Notes under the pieces: model-generated
Told to the model about the DNA's origin: nothing
Seen by the model: only the letters and a program-made list of their open reading frames with translations
Database searches by the model: none
Shown here: one piece after another, positions 21,885-43,290 of the stretch
Layout: the number at the start of each line of letters is the position of its first letter
How positions within the stretch are numbered: the stretch's first letter is position 1
Origin: Euleptes europaea
Lineage: Eukaryota > Chordata > Lepidosauria > Squamata > Sphaerodactylidae
DNA length: 64,000 nucleotides
Assembly: GCF_029931775.1 (NCBI RefSeq)
Contig: NC_079332.1
Coordinates: forward strand, 1,748,501-1,812,500
Reading direction: 5' to 3'
Made by a program: the position numbers and the translations under genes

Positions 21885-23200
21885 ACGGCAGAGCCCCCTT
21901 GGCCCTTCCCCACCCCACCCCCCTCGCCGTGCTGCTTGAAAGCCACTCCATGCTCAGCATCTCGCTGGGACCGAGAAACGCGAGAGCTCCTTCCTCCGGA
22001 GCCACACAAATTTTGAATAATTGCCATAAAAAAAGGAAAGCTGGTATACTGACAGTAGATCTTTCGTGTAAGCACAGCTTTCTTCAAATTTAGATTCTTT
22101 AGCAGAGGACTTCCGATGTTGTAGTGGCTAGCAAGCTCGTCACAGGCAGAACATGCATCCGTTCCAAGGCTAAAAGTGACCTTACTTGTACTCTTAAAGG
22201 GAAAAAAGGAAATATCAGACGTTTATATGGTTATAGAAATGCTTTTTTTGTCCTTTATTTCTTGCCGTGTTTAAATATTTGCTTAAACGGTATTGCCATC
22301 TTGACGACAGTGTCAAACGAGAAATAACACGACGTGGCATGTAAGACCTGCTGGCTTCCTTTTTGAATATATATATATATCTATTTTCCTTTTAAAGCTC
22401 TACTGGGCACATAATTTCTATATAGTAAGTGTGCAAGTTTATAATAAGTATTGGCCTGTACCATGATTTTAAGTTTCCGGAGCAGTTTGGTTGGCTGTGT
22501 GGTCAAGTGAAGAGGCAAGGGGAGGGTGTGTGCGGCGCGGGGGGGGGGGAATCAGAACAGGAAGGGACTTTCATTGGGTTTGCTTGGGCCGTGGTAGAAC
22601 TCCGGGACCAGCCGCTCCAATCCCTTCTTCCCCAGAGACCACCTTAAATTGGGCTGTGTACCTGGAGCGTTCCCTTTGCAAAGCAAGCAGCAAAACCCTG
22701 CCTTCACTGGCCGTAAGGGAGCCGTGTTCTGTTTTGGTACTTGCAGGTGTGTCTGTTGTTTCAAGGAGTCTCTCGTTGTACACTTCCTGTGGAGAAATTA
22801 TCTGTGCGGAAAGAGTGGAGGGAAATCGGTCGGGTGGGAGCAGGTTTTTTGTTTTTTTTGTTTTAAAAAGGTGTGTTGGATGTGTTTGTCCACTATGTCG
22901 AGTGTGGTTTCTGGGCTACCGACCCCCCCCCTCCGGTGCAGACTTTCCCACCAGGCCAGAGCGTGCTGCGGACCCCTGAAGTGACACTTGAGAAACTTCC
23001 CTGGGAGATCTCTCGTCAGGTGCCGGAGAGGTGAAACCGCTTCGCTGCAGAAGTTACAGGCTCAGGATGGCCTGGGGCGGAAGGTGAAGGAACGGCGAAG
23101 GCCTCCCAGCGGGCGCCCTCCGTGCTATGAACTCGAAAACACATTTCTGAATGTACCAAACGATCTTAAATGTCAAATAACTTGGTGCACCTATAGGCTA

Positions 23201-23206
23201 AATAAA
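23201..23206 (+). terminator. HAPSTR1: Candidate proximal poly(A) signal, HAPSTR1
   Basis: AATAAA about 1.3 kb after the stop codon, at the end of an AT-rich block and just before more GC-rich sequence. Confidence 0.5.
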
Positions 23207-25312
23207 TCTTGACTTGCTACCGTCGGGTGGACAAGGTTTGTTGAGGCCGGCTCGGACGGAGGAGACCAGGACGCCAGGGTTTGTGCTTCTCCGCCGGCCG
23301 TAGAAGAACCTGGCTGCAGAACGGCTCGGCTGCACCCAGGATGCAAGATCTGTGCCCAATTTCCCCGCTGATGCCAAGGCTCAGTCTGTGTCATCTCTCT
23401 ACGTGCTTGGGCTGTGTTTTTCAGGTCATCTTGGATTGAATGCCAGTTGCCCTAGCTGGCTAGGGTGGGGGTGGAGTGGGGGGCTAGCCAAGCCCCTGTT
23501 CGTGCACTTCAGGGCAGGCACGGATCTCCCTTGCTAAGTGTGGCTTTCCTTGTTCTGTTTGCGTTGGGCAGGACGCGGGGGGTGGGGTGTCTGTTGGGAC
23601 GGAAAGCTCTCTGAGTCTGCGGAAGAAAAGGGTCGGGAGTCAGAAAGATGTTCGGAGATGTCAGGTGGCAAAAAAACCACCCTTGGATTTTGGGCCGTGC
23701 AGCGTCCCAGGACTTGGGGTCCTTCCCCCCCCCCCCCCCACCATCGGAGGGGTCTGGGTTGAAAGGCCAGGGACTTGCCAGTTCCTGTAATCAGGAATGT
23801 GCGTCTTGCATTTTTTGCTCCATAGAGCTTTTAAGCATCTGCACAAGCGGCTTCCGGAGTTCCTAAAACAGCTGTGTGGTGCTGTGGCTGCAGGTTTTAA
23901 CATTTCATTAAGCCATGTCGGTATGTTCTTTCTTTTTTCTTTTTTTTAAGCCCAGTCTCGACGGCTGGTCAGGGGCGGCCTCAGACTAACCCTGAGGGTT
24001 GCCAATGCGCATACGGCCTGTGGCCTCGAGGGACCGTTGGGCTTCTGTGTGAGATGTAGTTTCCTTTGCGTACAGCCTAGAACTATCATCCGTCTTCTGA
24101 GATTTTGCACTTAATAGCCGGTGCCCGGCAGGGCCTTAAAATCACAGCAACAAATAGGCAGATATTTGAAGAAGGAAAAATCAACAACCTCTTCTCCTGT
24201 TGTACTTTGGAGGGTAGCATAAGAGGATTCTTAGCCCAGAAATGCAAGGCGTGGCCAGAGACGGCTCTGTGCCCGGCCTGGAATGGACAAATGGCCGCGT
24301 AACGATGAAACTTTCTGCCGCTACTGTGCCCCCCCCCCCGTCCCACCCCTACTTTTAAACTGAATTAGTTCCTAGGTGTACAGAATTAGTTGGGTTTGTT
24401 TTTATGCAACTCTACCAAGCTGGGATAAGTCCCCGGCGGGGTTACGCTTCCTGCTCCAAGGTTAACAGAAATGGGCTTGGTGGGAGAGGGCCAGGTTGTT
24501 TGGTCCATGGCCGATGGTCCACGGCTGAATAAACTCCCGAAAGAGGAAACACAGTGCTCGGTGCAGAGTTTCCCCTTCCCAAGTAGGATATACTAAAGTT
24601 CTTCACTAATGCTTTTGAAGCTTTGCTTTTGGACTAGCTCCTTTGAACAAAAGTTGTCCGGTGTTTTATTTTTTATTTTTTATTTTTTCCCAGGTGCCAT
24701 TTTTTTTCCTTCTGGTCAAGAGAAGAGCGGGCTTTTGATCCTCTAGCTGCACTAACGGGGATGTGTGCGTGAGTGCGTGTGTGTTAGAAGTCTTGGATAA
24801 ATTTTATTTTGGTTGCTTTTTTGTGTGTCAACCCCTGCAAAAACGACTTGGAACGCACAGGAGCCTCCTCCAGTCACTGAATGGGTCGCAGGCAACTTTC
24901 ATGTTTCACGGGTGGCAAATTTCCGCCGGTCACCCTCCAGCTGTGACTTCTGGAAGGCTGCTGTTAAAACACATGCATTGAGCTTGTTGGGGAGGGGATG
25001 GGGGGGCGTTCTGTTTTCATTTGAGTCAGATGAATGCCCACTGGTTGACCTTCCTCTTCTCTCTTTCCCCCCCCCTTGTGTAAACCAAACTTAACATGAA
25101 TGTGGGGAAGATATTACATATAATATATCCTGCATTGAAGCTGAGCTTGGCTTGCATATTATTAAAATTCAATTTAAATATAAAAACACTTGAGCTATAG
25201 TGAAGTAATGCAAAGCTGATTCCCCTCCCTCCTCCCTTTGTCTGAAATTGAACTCCTACAATCCTCAAATGTGACTTACCTGCTGGAGAAATAGATACCT
25301 TTTTAAAACCCT

Positions 25313-25318
25313 AATAAA
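25313..25318 (+). terminator. HAPSTR1: Candidate distal poly(A) signal, HAPSTR1
   Basis: AATAAA followed within about 12 nt by an A-run. It is the last such signal before the CR1 copy at 25705. Confidence 0.5.
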
Positions 25319-25704
25319 ATGAAATTTAAAAAAAAATGTCGAGTGAGCTTGCTTGTTCCTTTCATCCTAAACGAGGCTTCCCGGATCGTCGGCTTCAATC
25401 CGGTGAAAGGTTCCCAGGGCTGTGTTCCCAAGATCTAGATGCGGAATTATTCTTATTGGGGAGAGCCGAAACAGTGGAAAAGCTTTGCATCTTTGATGAC
25501 TCACGGTTTTGTCATAAGGACCAGCAATTTTGTTGGAAGAGGGGGGAAGTAAATGAAAGCGGAGGAGTTTCGGAACCTGTGCTGTTAAGGTGTATTGTAG
25601 TTCCTTGGGAAATGATTGTATACTTTGATGGGTTATAGGCCAAAGTACGGTGCTTCTGAAAGAATCGGCTTTGCACCACCAGGCAAGAGACCTGCTCTCA
25701 TCTT

Positions 25705-26149
25705 AACCCTGGTAGGAGAAGACTGAGAGGGGATATGATAACCATCTTCAAGGACCTGAAGAGCTGTCATATAGAGGAGGGCGCCGAGTTGTTTTCTGTT
25801 CCCCCAGAAGGTCGGACCAGAACCAACGGGTTGAAATTCAATCAAAAGAGTTTCCGTGTAGACATTCGGAAGAATTTTCTAACAGCGGTTCCTCAGTGGA
25901 ACAGGCTTCCTTGGGAGATGGTGAGCTCTCCTTCCCTGGAGGTTTTTAAGCAGAGGCTAGATGGCCATCTGTCAGCAATGCTGATTCTATGACCTTAAGC
26001 AGATCAGGAGAGGGAGGGCATCTTGACCATCTTGGCATGGAGTAGGGGGTCACGGGGTGTGGGGGCGGGAGGTAGTTGTGAATTTCCTGCATTGTGCAGG
26101 GGGTTGGACTGGATGACCCTGCTGGTCCCTTCCAACTCTATGATTCTAG
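25705..26149 (+). mobile_element. CR1 LINE, 3' end
   Basis: Starts at the [19 protein letters not shown] region, keeps [13 protein letters not shown]-like coding and ends gggttggactggatgaccc...ccaactctatgattcta. It marks the end of HAPSTR1 territory. Confidence 0.9.
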
Positions 26150-26991
26150 GCATGATGACTCAGTCATGGGGCTGGTGGTTCATGCATATTCTTCAGCGGT
26201 TGCTGTGGCTGCTCTGGCAGTGAGTCAGCCTGCGTGTGACTGGAGACCAGCTTGTCCGGTTTTTCATGTTGCAGAGGCTGGGTTCGAGCTGCCTTCCATC
26301 CCAGTCATCGTCCAGCTGGCGCTGGATCTTGGGCAGAGAAAGATCCTCCCCAACTCTTCCTACTTGACCCAGCGGTGCCGGGATTTGGCCCGGGCGCCTG
26401 CAGCGTGCCACCAAGATGCTCTGCCGTGGAAGGAGCTTGGATCTCTTCCAGCCCATGACAATAAATTTGGGTAGCTCAAAAGATTAAAAAATGAAGACTC
26501 CCCCTGTGTGCGTGCCACTGTGTGTCACTTGGCAGCAGAACATAATTTGGAGATGCTGAGTCTGGTGTTGCCATGACTGCCACCAATCTGGTGTCTTGAA
26601 GACAAGACTACTGGCTTCTCCATGGAGCTGTCCTGGGAGACTGCTCCAAAGGGCACTGTGTGGGAAATTCAAGCAAGACCCAGGCCTCTGTGCCTGCTGA
26701 AGGTTTCAGGAAGCCGTGCAGGGCAATAACTGATAGTTTCAGCCTTGCTTGGTGTCCCTGGGGTAGTCACAAAGTGTGTCGCAAAGTGGTCGGGCCCTGT
26801 TTCTAGGGCAGGGAATAGGGCCCCCAATTTTTAGGCCTGTCTCTGGTGATGAGAAAGACCTGGAACTTTTGAGTCTTGGGAAAGGGCAGGCTGGCGTGGG
26901 TGGGGAGCCTGAGCATGTCTGAGAGGATCCCACCCAGAGCCTGTTTTGAGTCTGAGAGCATTAAAAGAAAATACAGGCTTACTCTCCAAAG
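26150..26991. other. Intergenic between HAPSTR1 and TEKT4, unassigned
   Basis: No exon or repeat identified. Confidence 0.4.
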
Positions 26992-27186
26992 CAGCGGTTC
27001 CCAAACTCTGCTCCAAGGAGCACTTGGTGCTCCGCGAAACACCTCCCAGCGCTCTGTGGAAAGACTGGAAAGAAAAATACTACTGTCATTCAGTTTAGTG
27101 TATCGGTGCTAGGTGAAAATTAGTGCTCCGTGATGAATTTCTCTCCTGAAAAGTGCTCTGTGACTCAAAAAGTGTGGGAAACTCTG
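26992..27186 (+). mobile_element. Non-autonomous hAT-type element (CAGCGGTTCCCAAAC family)
   Basis: Terminal inverted repeats cagcggttcccaaactctg and gtgtgggaaactctg, flanked by ctccaaag (26984-26991) and ctctaaag (27187-27194), an 8-bp target duplication with one mismatch. It is distinct from the TAGGGTTGCC family. Confidence 0.8.
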
Positions 27187-27308
27187 CTCTAAAGCTATAA
27201 CTGGTCTAATTCTAAGCGCCCCAGCCAGGTTACTCCTTTGTCATCCGGGAGACCTGTGCCGCAGTTCTGTCCCTTAAAAATCTCTTGTAAAATAAATACA
27301 TCCTTGTT

Positions 27309-27337
27309 TGTTCAAAGCCTGCTTCAGGCTTTGAACA
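27309..27337. repeat. Perfect short hairpin
   Basis: 13-bp arms tgttcaaagcctg and caggctttgaaca around a 3-nt loop, next to the 5S-derived SINE. Function unknown. Confidence 0.6.
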
Positions 27338-27351
27338 TACGTATGCAGGGT

Positions 27352-27461
27352 TGCCCTGACCTGGATGGGCCAGGCTAGCCTGATCTCGTCAGATCTCAGA
27401 AGCTAAGCAGAGTCGGCCCTGGTTAGTATTTGGATGGGAGACCACCAAGGAAGTCCAGGGC
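27352..27461 (+). mobile_element. 5S rRNA-derived SINE (5S-Sauria type)
   Basis: The internal-promoter region of 5S rRNA is plain: gatctcgtcagatctcagaa, gctaagcag and ggttagtatttggatggga, then gaccaccaaggaa. The 5' part diverges and the 3' body is truncated, so this is a SINE and not a 5S gene. Confidence 0.82.
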
Positions 27462-27583
27462 GAGCGCAAAGAGGGGGGAAACCCTTTCGTTTCGGCCGTC
27501 ACCACGCTGACACCGTCTTGAACGTTTTGAGTTCCCTGTCATGCTTTTTCTTGATGGAGGGGTTCATTTTAATACGCTCCACG

Positions 27584-27796
27584 TAGGGTTGCCAACCTCC
27601 AGGCGGTGGCTGGAGATCTCCCGCTATTACAACCGATCTCCCGGCAACAGAGATCAGTTCCCCTGGAGAAAAGGGCCGCCTTGGCGACTGGACTCTATGG
27701 CATTGAAGCCCCTCCCCTCTCCAAACCCCACCCTCCTCAGGCGCCACCCTCCCCAAAAATCTCCAGGTATTTCCCAACCCAGAGCTGGCAACCCTA
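27584..27796 (+). mobile_element. Non-autonomous hAT-type element (TAGGGTTGCC family)
   Basis: Complete from TAGGGTTGCCAACCTCC to GAGCTGGCAACCCTA, 213 bp. The flanking octamers no longer match, so the target duplication has decayed. Confidence 0.8.
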
Positions 27797-27909
27797 TCTT
27801 CACAGCTAGGGCGCATTGTGACTTGGTTGTTTTTTGTGCCAGAAAACCCTGGAACATCCCTCCTCTCCTTTCCTCCCCACTTTGGCCCGGGACAGTTCCC
27901 CCTCTTTGC

Positions 27910-28097
27910 TAGGGTTGCCAACCTCCAGGTACTCCCACTATTCCAACTGATCTCCAGCCAATAGAGGTCAGTTCCCCTGGAGAAAATAGCCGCGCAGGCC
28001 ATTGGACTTTATGGCATTGAAGCCCCTCCCCTCCCTCCTCAGACCCCGCCCCCAATCCTCCCGCCGGTTGCAAAGAGGGACCTACTTTGCAACCCTC
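27910..28097 (+). mobile_element. Non-autonomous hAT-type element abutting the TEKT4 promoter
   Basis: 188 bp between identical octamers ctctttgc at 27902-27909 and 28098-28105. It ends about 60 bp before the first CCAAT box of the TEKT4 promoter. Confidence 0.82.
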
Positions 28098-28139
28098 CTC
28101 TTTGCAAGCCCATCGCCTCCACGAGCCCGTGCCCCTGAA

Positions 28140-28396
28140 CACATTTCCCAGGCGCCTCATTGGCCGCCTGCGTCACCAGGGGCAACCGGAGAACACAAAA
28201 GCCGCAGCGACGGTTTGGATTTCAATCCAAACCGCCGCTGCCTGCTCATTGGCTGGGGGTGTCTCCCGTAGCAACGGGGACGCCGAGAAGAGCCAGGTGT
28301 TGGTGCAGGCCAGCATCCTCTGGGCCCCGGGCGAGCCGGGGGCTTTCCTGGAACGGTAGGCCGAACCCTCCTGCGTGGCTCGTCTCCAGGTGAGCC
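28140..28396 (+). promoter_or_regulatory. TEKT4: TEKT4 promoter with two CCAAT/X-box modules
   Basis: GC-rich DNA directly upstream of the start codon. It contains ATTGG (reverse CCAAT) at 28159-28163 followed after 8 nt by an RFX X-box, GTCACC-AGG-GGCAAC, at 28172-28186. The pattern recurs with the same 8-nt gap: ATTGG at 28248-28252 and GTCTCC-CGT-AGCAAC at 28261-28275. Known biology: RFX factors, often with NF-Y and FOXJ1, drive ciliary genes such as tektins. The X-boxes lie about 120 and 210 bp before the ATG. Confidence 0.75.
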
Positions 28397-39521
<11,125 letters not shown>

Positions 39522-39648
39522 CTGCTAGCGGGGTAGATGTTAGCAACCCAAGGAAATGTAACTGGTTGGCGTTGATGTGGAACACAGCCCCATAAGTATC
39601 CCATAAGTATTTATGCTCCCGCCTCCCTCCCCCCGGTTCTTTGGTTGA

Positions 39649-39654
39649 AATAAA
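39649..39654 (+). terminator. TEKT4: TEKT4 poly(A) signal
   Basis: AATAAA 128 nt after the stop codon, giving a short 3' UTR as is usual for testis-expressed tektin genes. Confidence 0.7.
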
Positions 39655-39756
39655 TTTCAGAAATGTTGCAAGAAATCACTGGCTGCTTCTGTTGCATGGC
39701 CTACCTGGGTGGAGCCTGGTCCGCGGATCCCCAGTAGGGCTTCCTGACCTCTGGTG

Positions 39757-39967
39757 TCTCATGGCGTCTCAGAGCCTCTGCTTGGCATGCAGAAGGTCCC
39801 AGGATCAATCCCCAGTTGCATCTCCAGTTAAAGGGACCAGGCAAGTAGGTGATGTGAAAGACCTCTGCCTGAGACCCTGGAGAACCGCTGCCGGTCTGAG
39901 TAGACAATACTGACTTTGATGGACCGAGGGTCTGATTCAGTAGAAGGCAGCTTCATGTGTTCATGGA
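39757..39967 (+). mobile_element. tRNA(Ala)-like SINE, type B
   Basis: The A-box region is partly lost (gcgtctcagagcctctgc); B box ggatcaatccccagttgca; full body to cagcttcatgtgttcatg. It lies 0.1 kb beyond the TEKT4 poly(A) signal. Confidence 0.85.
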
Positions 39968-40149
39968 TATAGCTGGTCTGGTTTTAATGTTCAGGGCAGT
40001 AGTGACATGGGCAATATATGTCATTATGTGTGCCATATCTGTACAATGTATATCGCTAACTTACGGACTTTCATTGGAAACTGTATATGTTTCCTAGGGA
40101 AAAATCCAGATCAAAAAGAAAGAAAGAAAATGGCATGAAGCGGGGAGAG

Positions 40150-40543
40150 ACAAAAATCAAAGGTTTTATTCAAAACTGATAAAAGGAAGTATTTCTTCAC
40201 ACAACGCACAGTTCAGTTGTGGAACTCCCTGCCCCAGGATGTGGTGATGGCTGCCAACTTGGAAGGCTTTAAGAGGGGAGTGGACATGTTCATGGAGGAA
40301 AGAGGTATTCATGGCTACTAGTTAAAATGGATACTAGTCATGATGCATACCTATTCTCTCCAGGATCAGAGGAGCATGCCTATTATCTTAGGTGATGTGG
40401 AACACAGGCAGGATGGTGCTGCTGCAGTCGTCTGGCTTGGGGGCTTCCTAGAGGCACCTAGTTGGCCCCTGTGTGAGCAGACTGCCGGACTTGATGGACC
40501 TTGGTCTGATCCAGCTTTTCTTTTCTTATGTTCTTATGCATAA
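40150..40543 (+). mobile_element. L2/CR1-like LINE 3' end
   Basis: Coding remnant KRKYFFTQRTVQLWNSLPQD, then ANLEGFKRGVDMFM, and a 3' UTR ending in ttcttatgttcttatg, the short tandem tail typical of this group. Confidence 0.82.
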
Positions 40544-40685
40544 GGGATTTGGGGTGGGGTCTAACAGCGGGGCAGAGAAAGTCAAACTCTTCCCCAGGTG
40601 AGAATTTTCCCCTCTTTGAAAGGAGGTTCCCTTCCGTCTGACCTAGACTCCAGAGTTTGCTAGGCCCTGAAACTTGAGTTCTAAG

Positions 40686-40887
40686 TAGGGTTGCCAGCTC
40701 CAGGTTGGGAAATAGCTGGAGATTTTTGGGGAGGAGCCTCAGGAGGGCAGGGTTTGGGGAAGGGGACTTCAATGTCATAGAGTCCAATTGCCAAAGCAGC
40801 CCTTTTCTCCAGGTGAACTGATCTCTGCTGGAGATCATTTGGAATAGCAGGAGATCTCCAGCTAGTACCTGGAGGCTGGCAACCCTA
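40686..40887 (-). mobile_element. Non-autonomous hAT-type element (TAGGGTTGCC family)
   Basis: 202 bp, flanked by gttctaag and gtgctaag (7 of 8 match). Confidence 0.82.
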
Positions 40888-41119
40888 GTGCTAAGCTCTG
40901 TCTTTCCCCAAGTCCCCGGGAGTTTTCCTGCTGGCGTCTTCACCCTGGGTGAATGAAATGGCATTGCTCTGCTCCGCTCCCCCCTTTCATCTCTTGCTAG
41001 AGGCTGAGCTGAGCTGAAGGCAAGTCCGAGGCAAGGTAAGTGCTGGTAAACATGTCATTACCAAGTTGCAGACTGTGCTGTTTGCGAGACAGGAGCCCCC
41101 CCCCTCTGCCCCCCCGCCC

Positions 41120-41470
41120 CCACTCACAGGATGCTACTAGATCTGAACATTGTTAATAGCATAATCATGAGACCACCGACAGCTGGCTATTTTTATCCAG
41201 ATGTCGGGCTCCGAAAGAGCTCTCTCTGTCTCTCTGGACCCCCGGGTGAGTTTGCAGCCGCTTCCCCGGAACCGCCCCCCCCGTCCTTTTCCGCCCGTCC
41301 CACGGGCCCCTCCAATTCAGATGTGGCCGGAAAACCCAAAGTCAGTTCGATTTCGAAACGGGCCCGGCGACTGGTCTAATTGTCATGAAAGCATCCAGGA
41401 GATTAAATCATTTATGCAGGTATTTAAAAAAAAAATACAGAGTAATTGCAGACTAAATTCTTGGTTCTGG
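41120..41470. promoter_or_regulatory. Candidate conserved non-coding block A
   Basis: Repeat-free and AT-rich around gaacattgttaatagcataa (contains a SOX-type cattgtt) and ggtctaattgtcatgaaagc. Regulatory status is inference only. Confidence 0.3.
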
Positions 41471-41841
41471 TGACCCTTGATAGCTAAAGTGGCATTTGAA
41501 AATATCCGTCTGGGAAATAATATGAATCATCACCCACCCCCCTCAAAGGAGAGCAATTAATGCTCTTCTAAAATGCCTGGCAGTTCCCAGTTTCCCACAC
41601 AAAACTCCTTGATTGCTTCAGTCGCCCTTGGGGGTCCTGCTGTGCCTTCGACACTTTCCCCCAAAGCATGCTGCCAGCTGCCGTTGCCCCCCTCAGTCAT
41701 GCAACCTTTTTCAAAGACCTTGATGGTGACCTGGGTTGAGTATTTAAACACTGCTCAGGGCTTGTATCTCTTTATCTCACTGCTGTCTGTATTATCCGTC
41801 TAATGCGTTTTTATCTCCCCCCACCAGGAGCGCTATTCTCT

Positions 41842-42160
41842 CTGAGAGCCAGCGTGGTGTGGTGGTTAAGAGCGGTGGTTTGGAGCAGAGGACTCTGATC
41901 TGGAGAACCAGGTTTGATTCCCCACTCCTACACATGAGCGGCGGAGGCTAATCTGGTGAACTGGATTGTTTTCCGCACTCCTACACATGAAACCAGCTGG
42001 GTGACCTTGGGCTAGTCACAGCTCTCTTAGAGCTCTCTCAGCCCCACCTATCTCACAGGGTGTCTGTTGTGGAGAGGGGAAGGGAAGGTGATTGTAAGCC
42101 GGTTTGATTCTTCCTGAAGTGGTAGAGAAAGTCGGCACATAAAAGCCAACTCTTCTTCTA
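41842..42160 (+). mobile_element. tRNA-derived SINE, type A, long form
   Basis: Full length from gagagccagcgtggtg to gccaactcttcttct. Confidence 0.9.
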
Positions 42161-42356
42161 TTTCTCTTTTTAAAAACAACTAAAAATCTTCACCCCCTAC
42201 TGTCAGCAGAGAGCAGCTTCCAACAGCTTGGCCAAACAAGAATGTTTCCTTTTGCAAGCAAGAGGGAAACGAGAGAAAGGGATTTCCCAGAAGAGCACAG
42301 TTCATAATTTTGGGGCTCCCACCAAAAAGACCCTGTTCCAGGTAGAGGGCGTTAGA

Positions 42357-42412
42357 CCATAAGAACATAAGCGTTCCGGATCAAACCAGGAGCCCAACGT
42401 TATTAGGCCTGT
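42357..42412 (-). mobile_element. Short L2-like LINE fragment
   Basis: The minus strand ends in the cttatgttcttatg tail; only about 55 bp are left. Confidence 0.45.
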
Positions 42413-42461
42413 CGTATTTTTTTTCCTTCGTCGTCACCCTGTAGGGTAGGCTAGATTACAG

Positions 42462-42683
42462 GGAAGGGCCCTGGCTCGGTGGTAGAGCCTCTGCTTGGCA
42501 TGCGGAAGGTCCCAGGTTCAATCCCCAGTGGCATCTCCAGTTAAAGGGACTTTTGGCAAGTAGGTGATGTGAAAGACCTCTGTGCCTGAGACCCTGGAGA
42601 GCTGCTGCCGTTCTGAGTAGACAATACTGACTTTGATGGACCGAGGGTCTGGTTCAGTATAAGGCAGCTTCATATGTTCATCA
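42462..42683 (+). mobile_element. tRNA(Ala)-like SINE, type B, full length
   Basis: Head ggccctggctcggtggtagagc, B box ggttcaatccccagtggca, end ggcagcttcatatgttcat. The flanks (ccctgtagggtaggctag before, aggatttgaacctgggtctc after) look like halves of an inverted Sauria SINE, so it appears nested. Confidence 0.87.
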
Positions 42684-42779
42684 CAGGAGAGAGCACAATC
42701 AAGGTAGCGTTATCTAGTGAACTTCCTGGCTGTGCCAGGATTTGAACCTGGGTCTCGCTTTGAAAGTGGTAAGAGTAAT

Positions 42780-43125
42780 AAGGGCAAGGTGTCTGGCGGC
42801 CAATTTGCCAGCGACCGAGCATGACGTAGGGTGGCAGTCCTATCGATAAACGGGTCGTAAGGATTTAAGTCGGAAAATGAAAACAGTGAATATTCCAGGG
42901 GCCGATGAACGCGAGAAGCAATTTTTTTGCGAGCTGATGAGCTTCATGCGGCCCCGGCTGCATCGGAGCAATCAGGCCCAGCGCCGGCTGGGTCGCCGAG
43001 TGAAGAGGCATTGATTTCCATTTCCTCCATAAATTCCATTTGATAGCACGGAGGCAGACGTATGCGGCGGTTTCTATAGTAACCCGCAAAAAAAGCATCT
43101 CTCTTAACAAGATTCTTCAGCGGTC
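42780..43125. promoter_or_regulatory. Candidate conserved non-coding block B with X-box-like site
   Basis: Non-repetitive. Contains gtttctatagtaac at 43070-43083, which fits the 14-bp X-box pattern GTHNYYATRRNAAC, and a palindromic-looking tgaatattcca at 42887. Confidence 0.35.
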
Positions 43126-43290
43126 CGCCAACGTTTGGCCTGGCCTGCGATTCTCTCTCTCAGCCGTCGGCCTGGCTGACTGTTTTGGCTGGGAAGGCAC
43201 TGGAAAACAGTAGCTCGGAAACATGGGGCGTGTAGTTCCGCGGGAGAGGCACTGTGGGGCATTGCCTGCTGAGAAGAGGTGGCTTTGACG

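Larger units (their letters stand above)
21885..25335 (+). other. HAPSTR1: HAPSTR1 3' untranslated region and downstream flank
   Basis: No SINE or LINE is recognisable in these 3.4 kb, although the flanks on both sides are repeat-dense. The block from 22020 to 22500 is AT-rich, as usual for a long 3' UTR. Canonical AATAAA signals occur at 23201 and 25313, so the UTR could be about 1.3 or 3.4 kb. Simple A/T runs occur at 23930-23950 and 24664-24688. Confidence 0.65.

Noticed and set aside
27352-27461. Possible 5S rRNA gene
   Set aside because: The 5' third is diverged, it lacks a proper 3' end and terminator, and its pattern is that of a 5S-derived SINE.
28388-28396. Strong donor-like ccaggtgagcc just before the TEKT4 ATG
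   Set aside because: Using it would remove the start codon exon; the coding frame downstream matches tektin-4 from this ATG.
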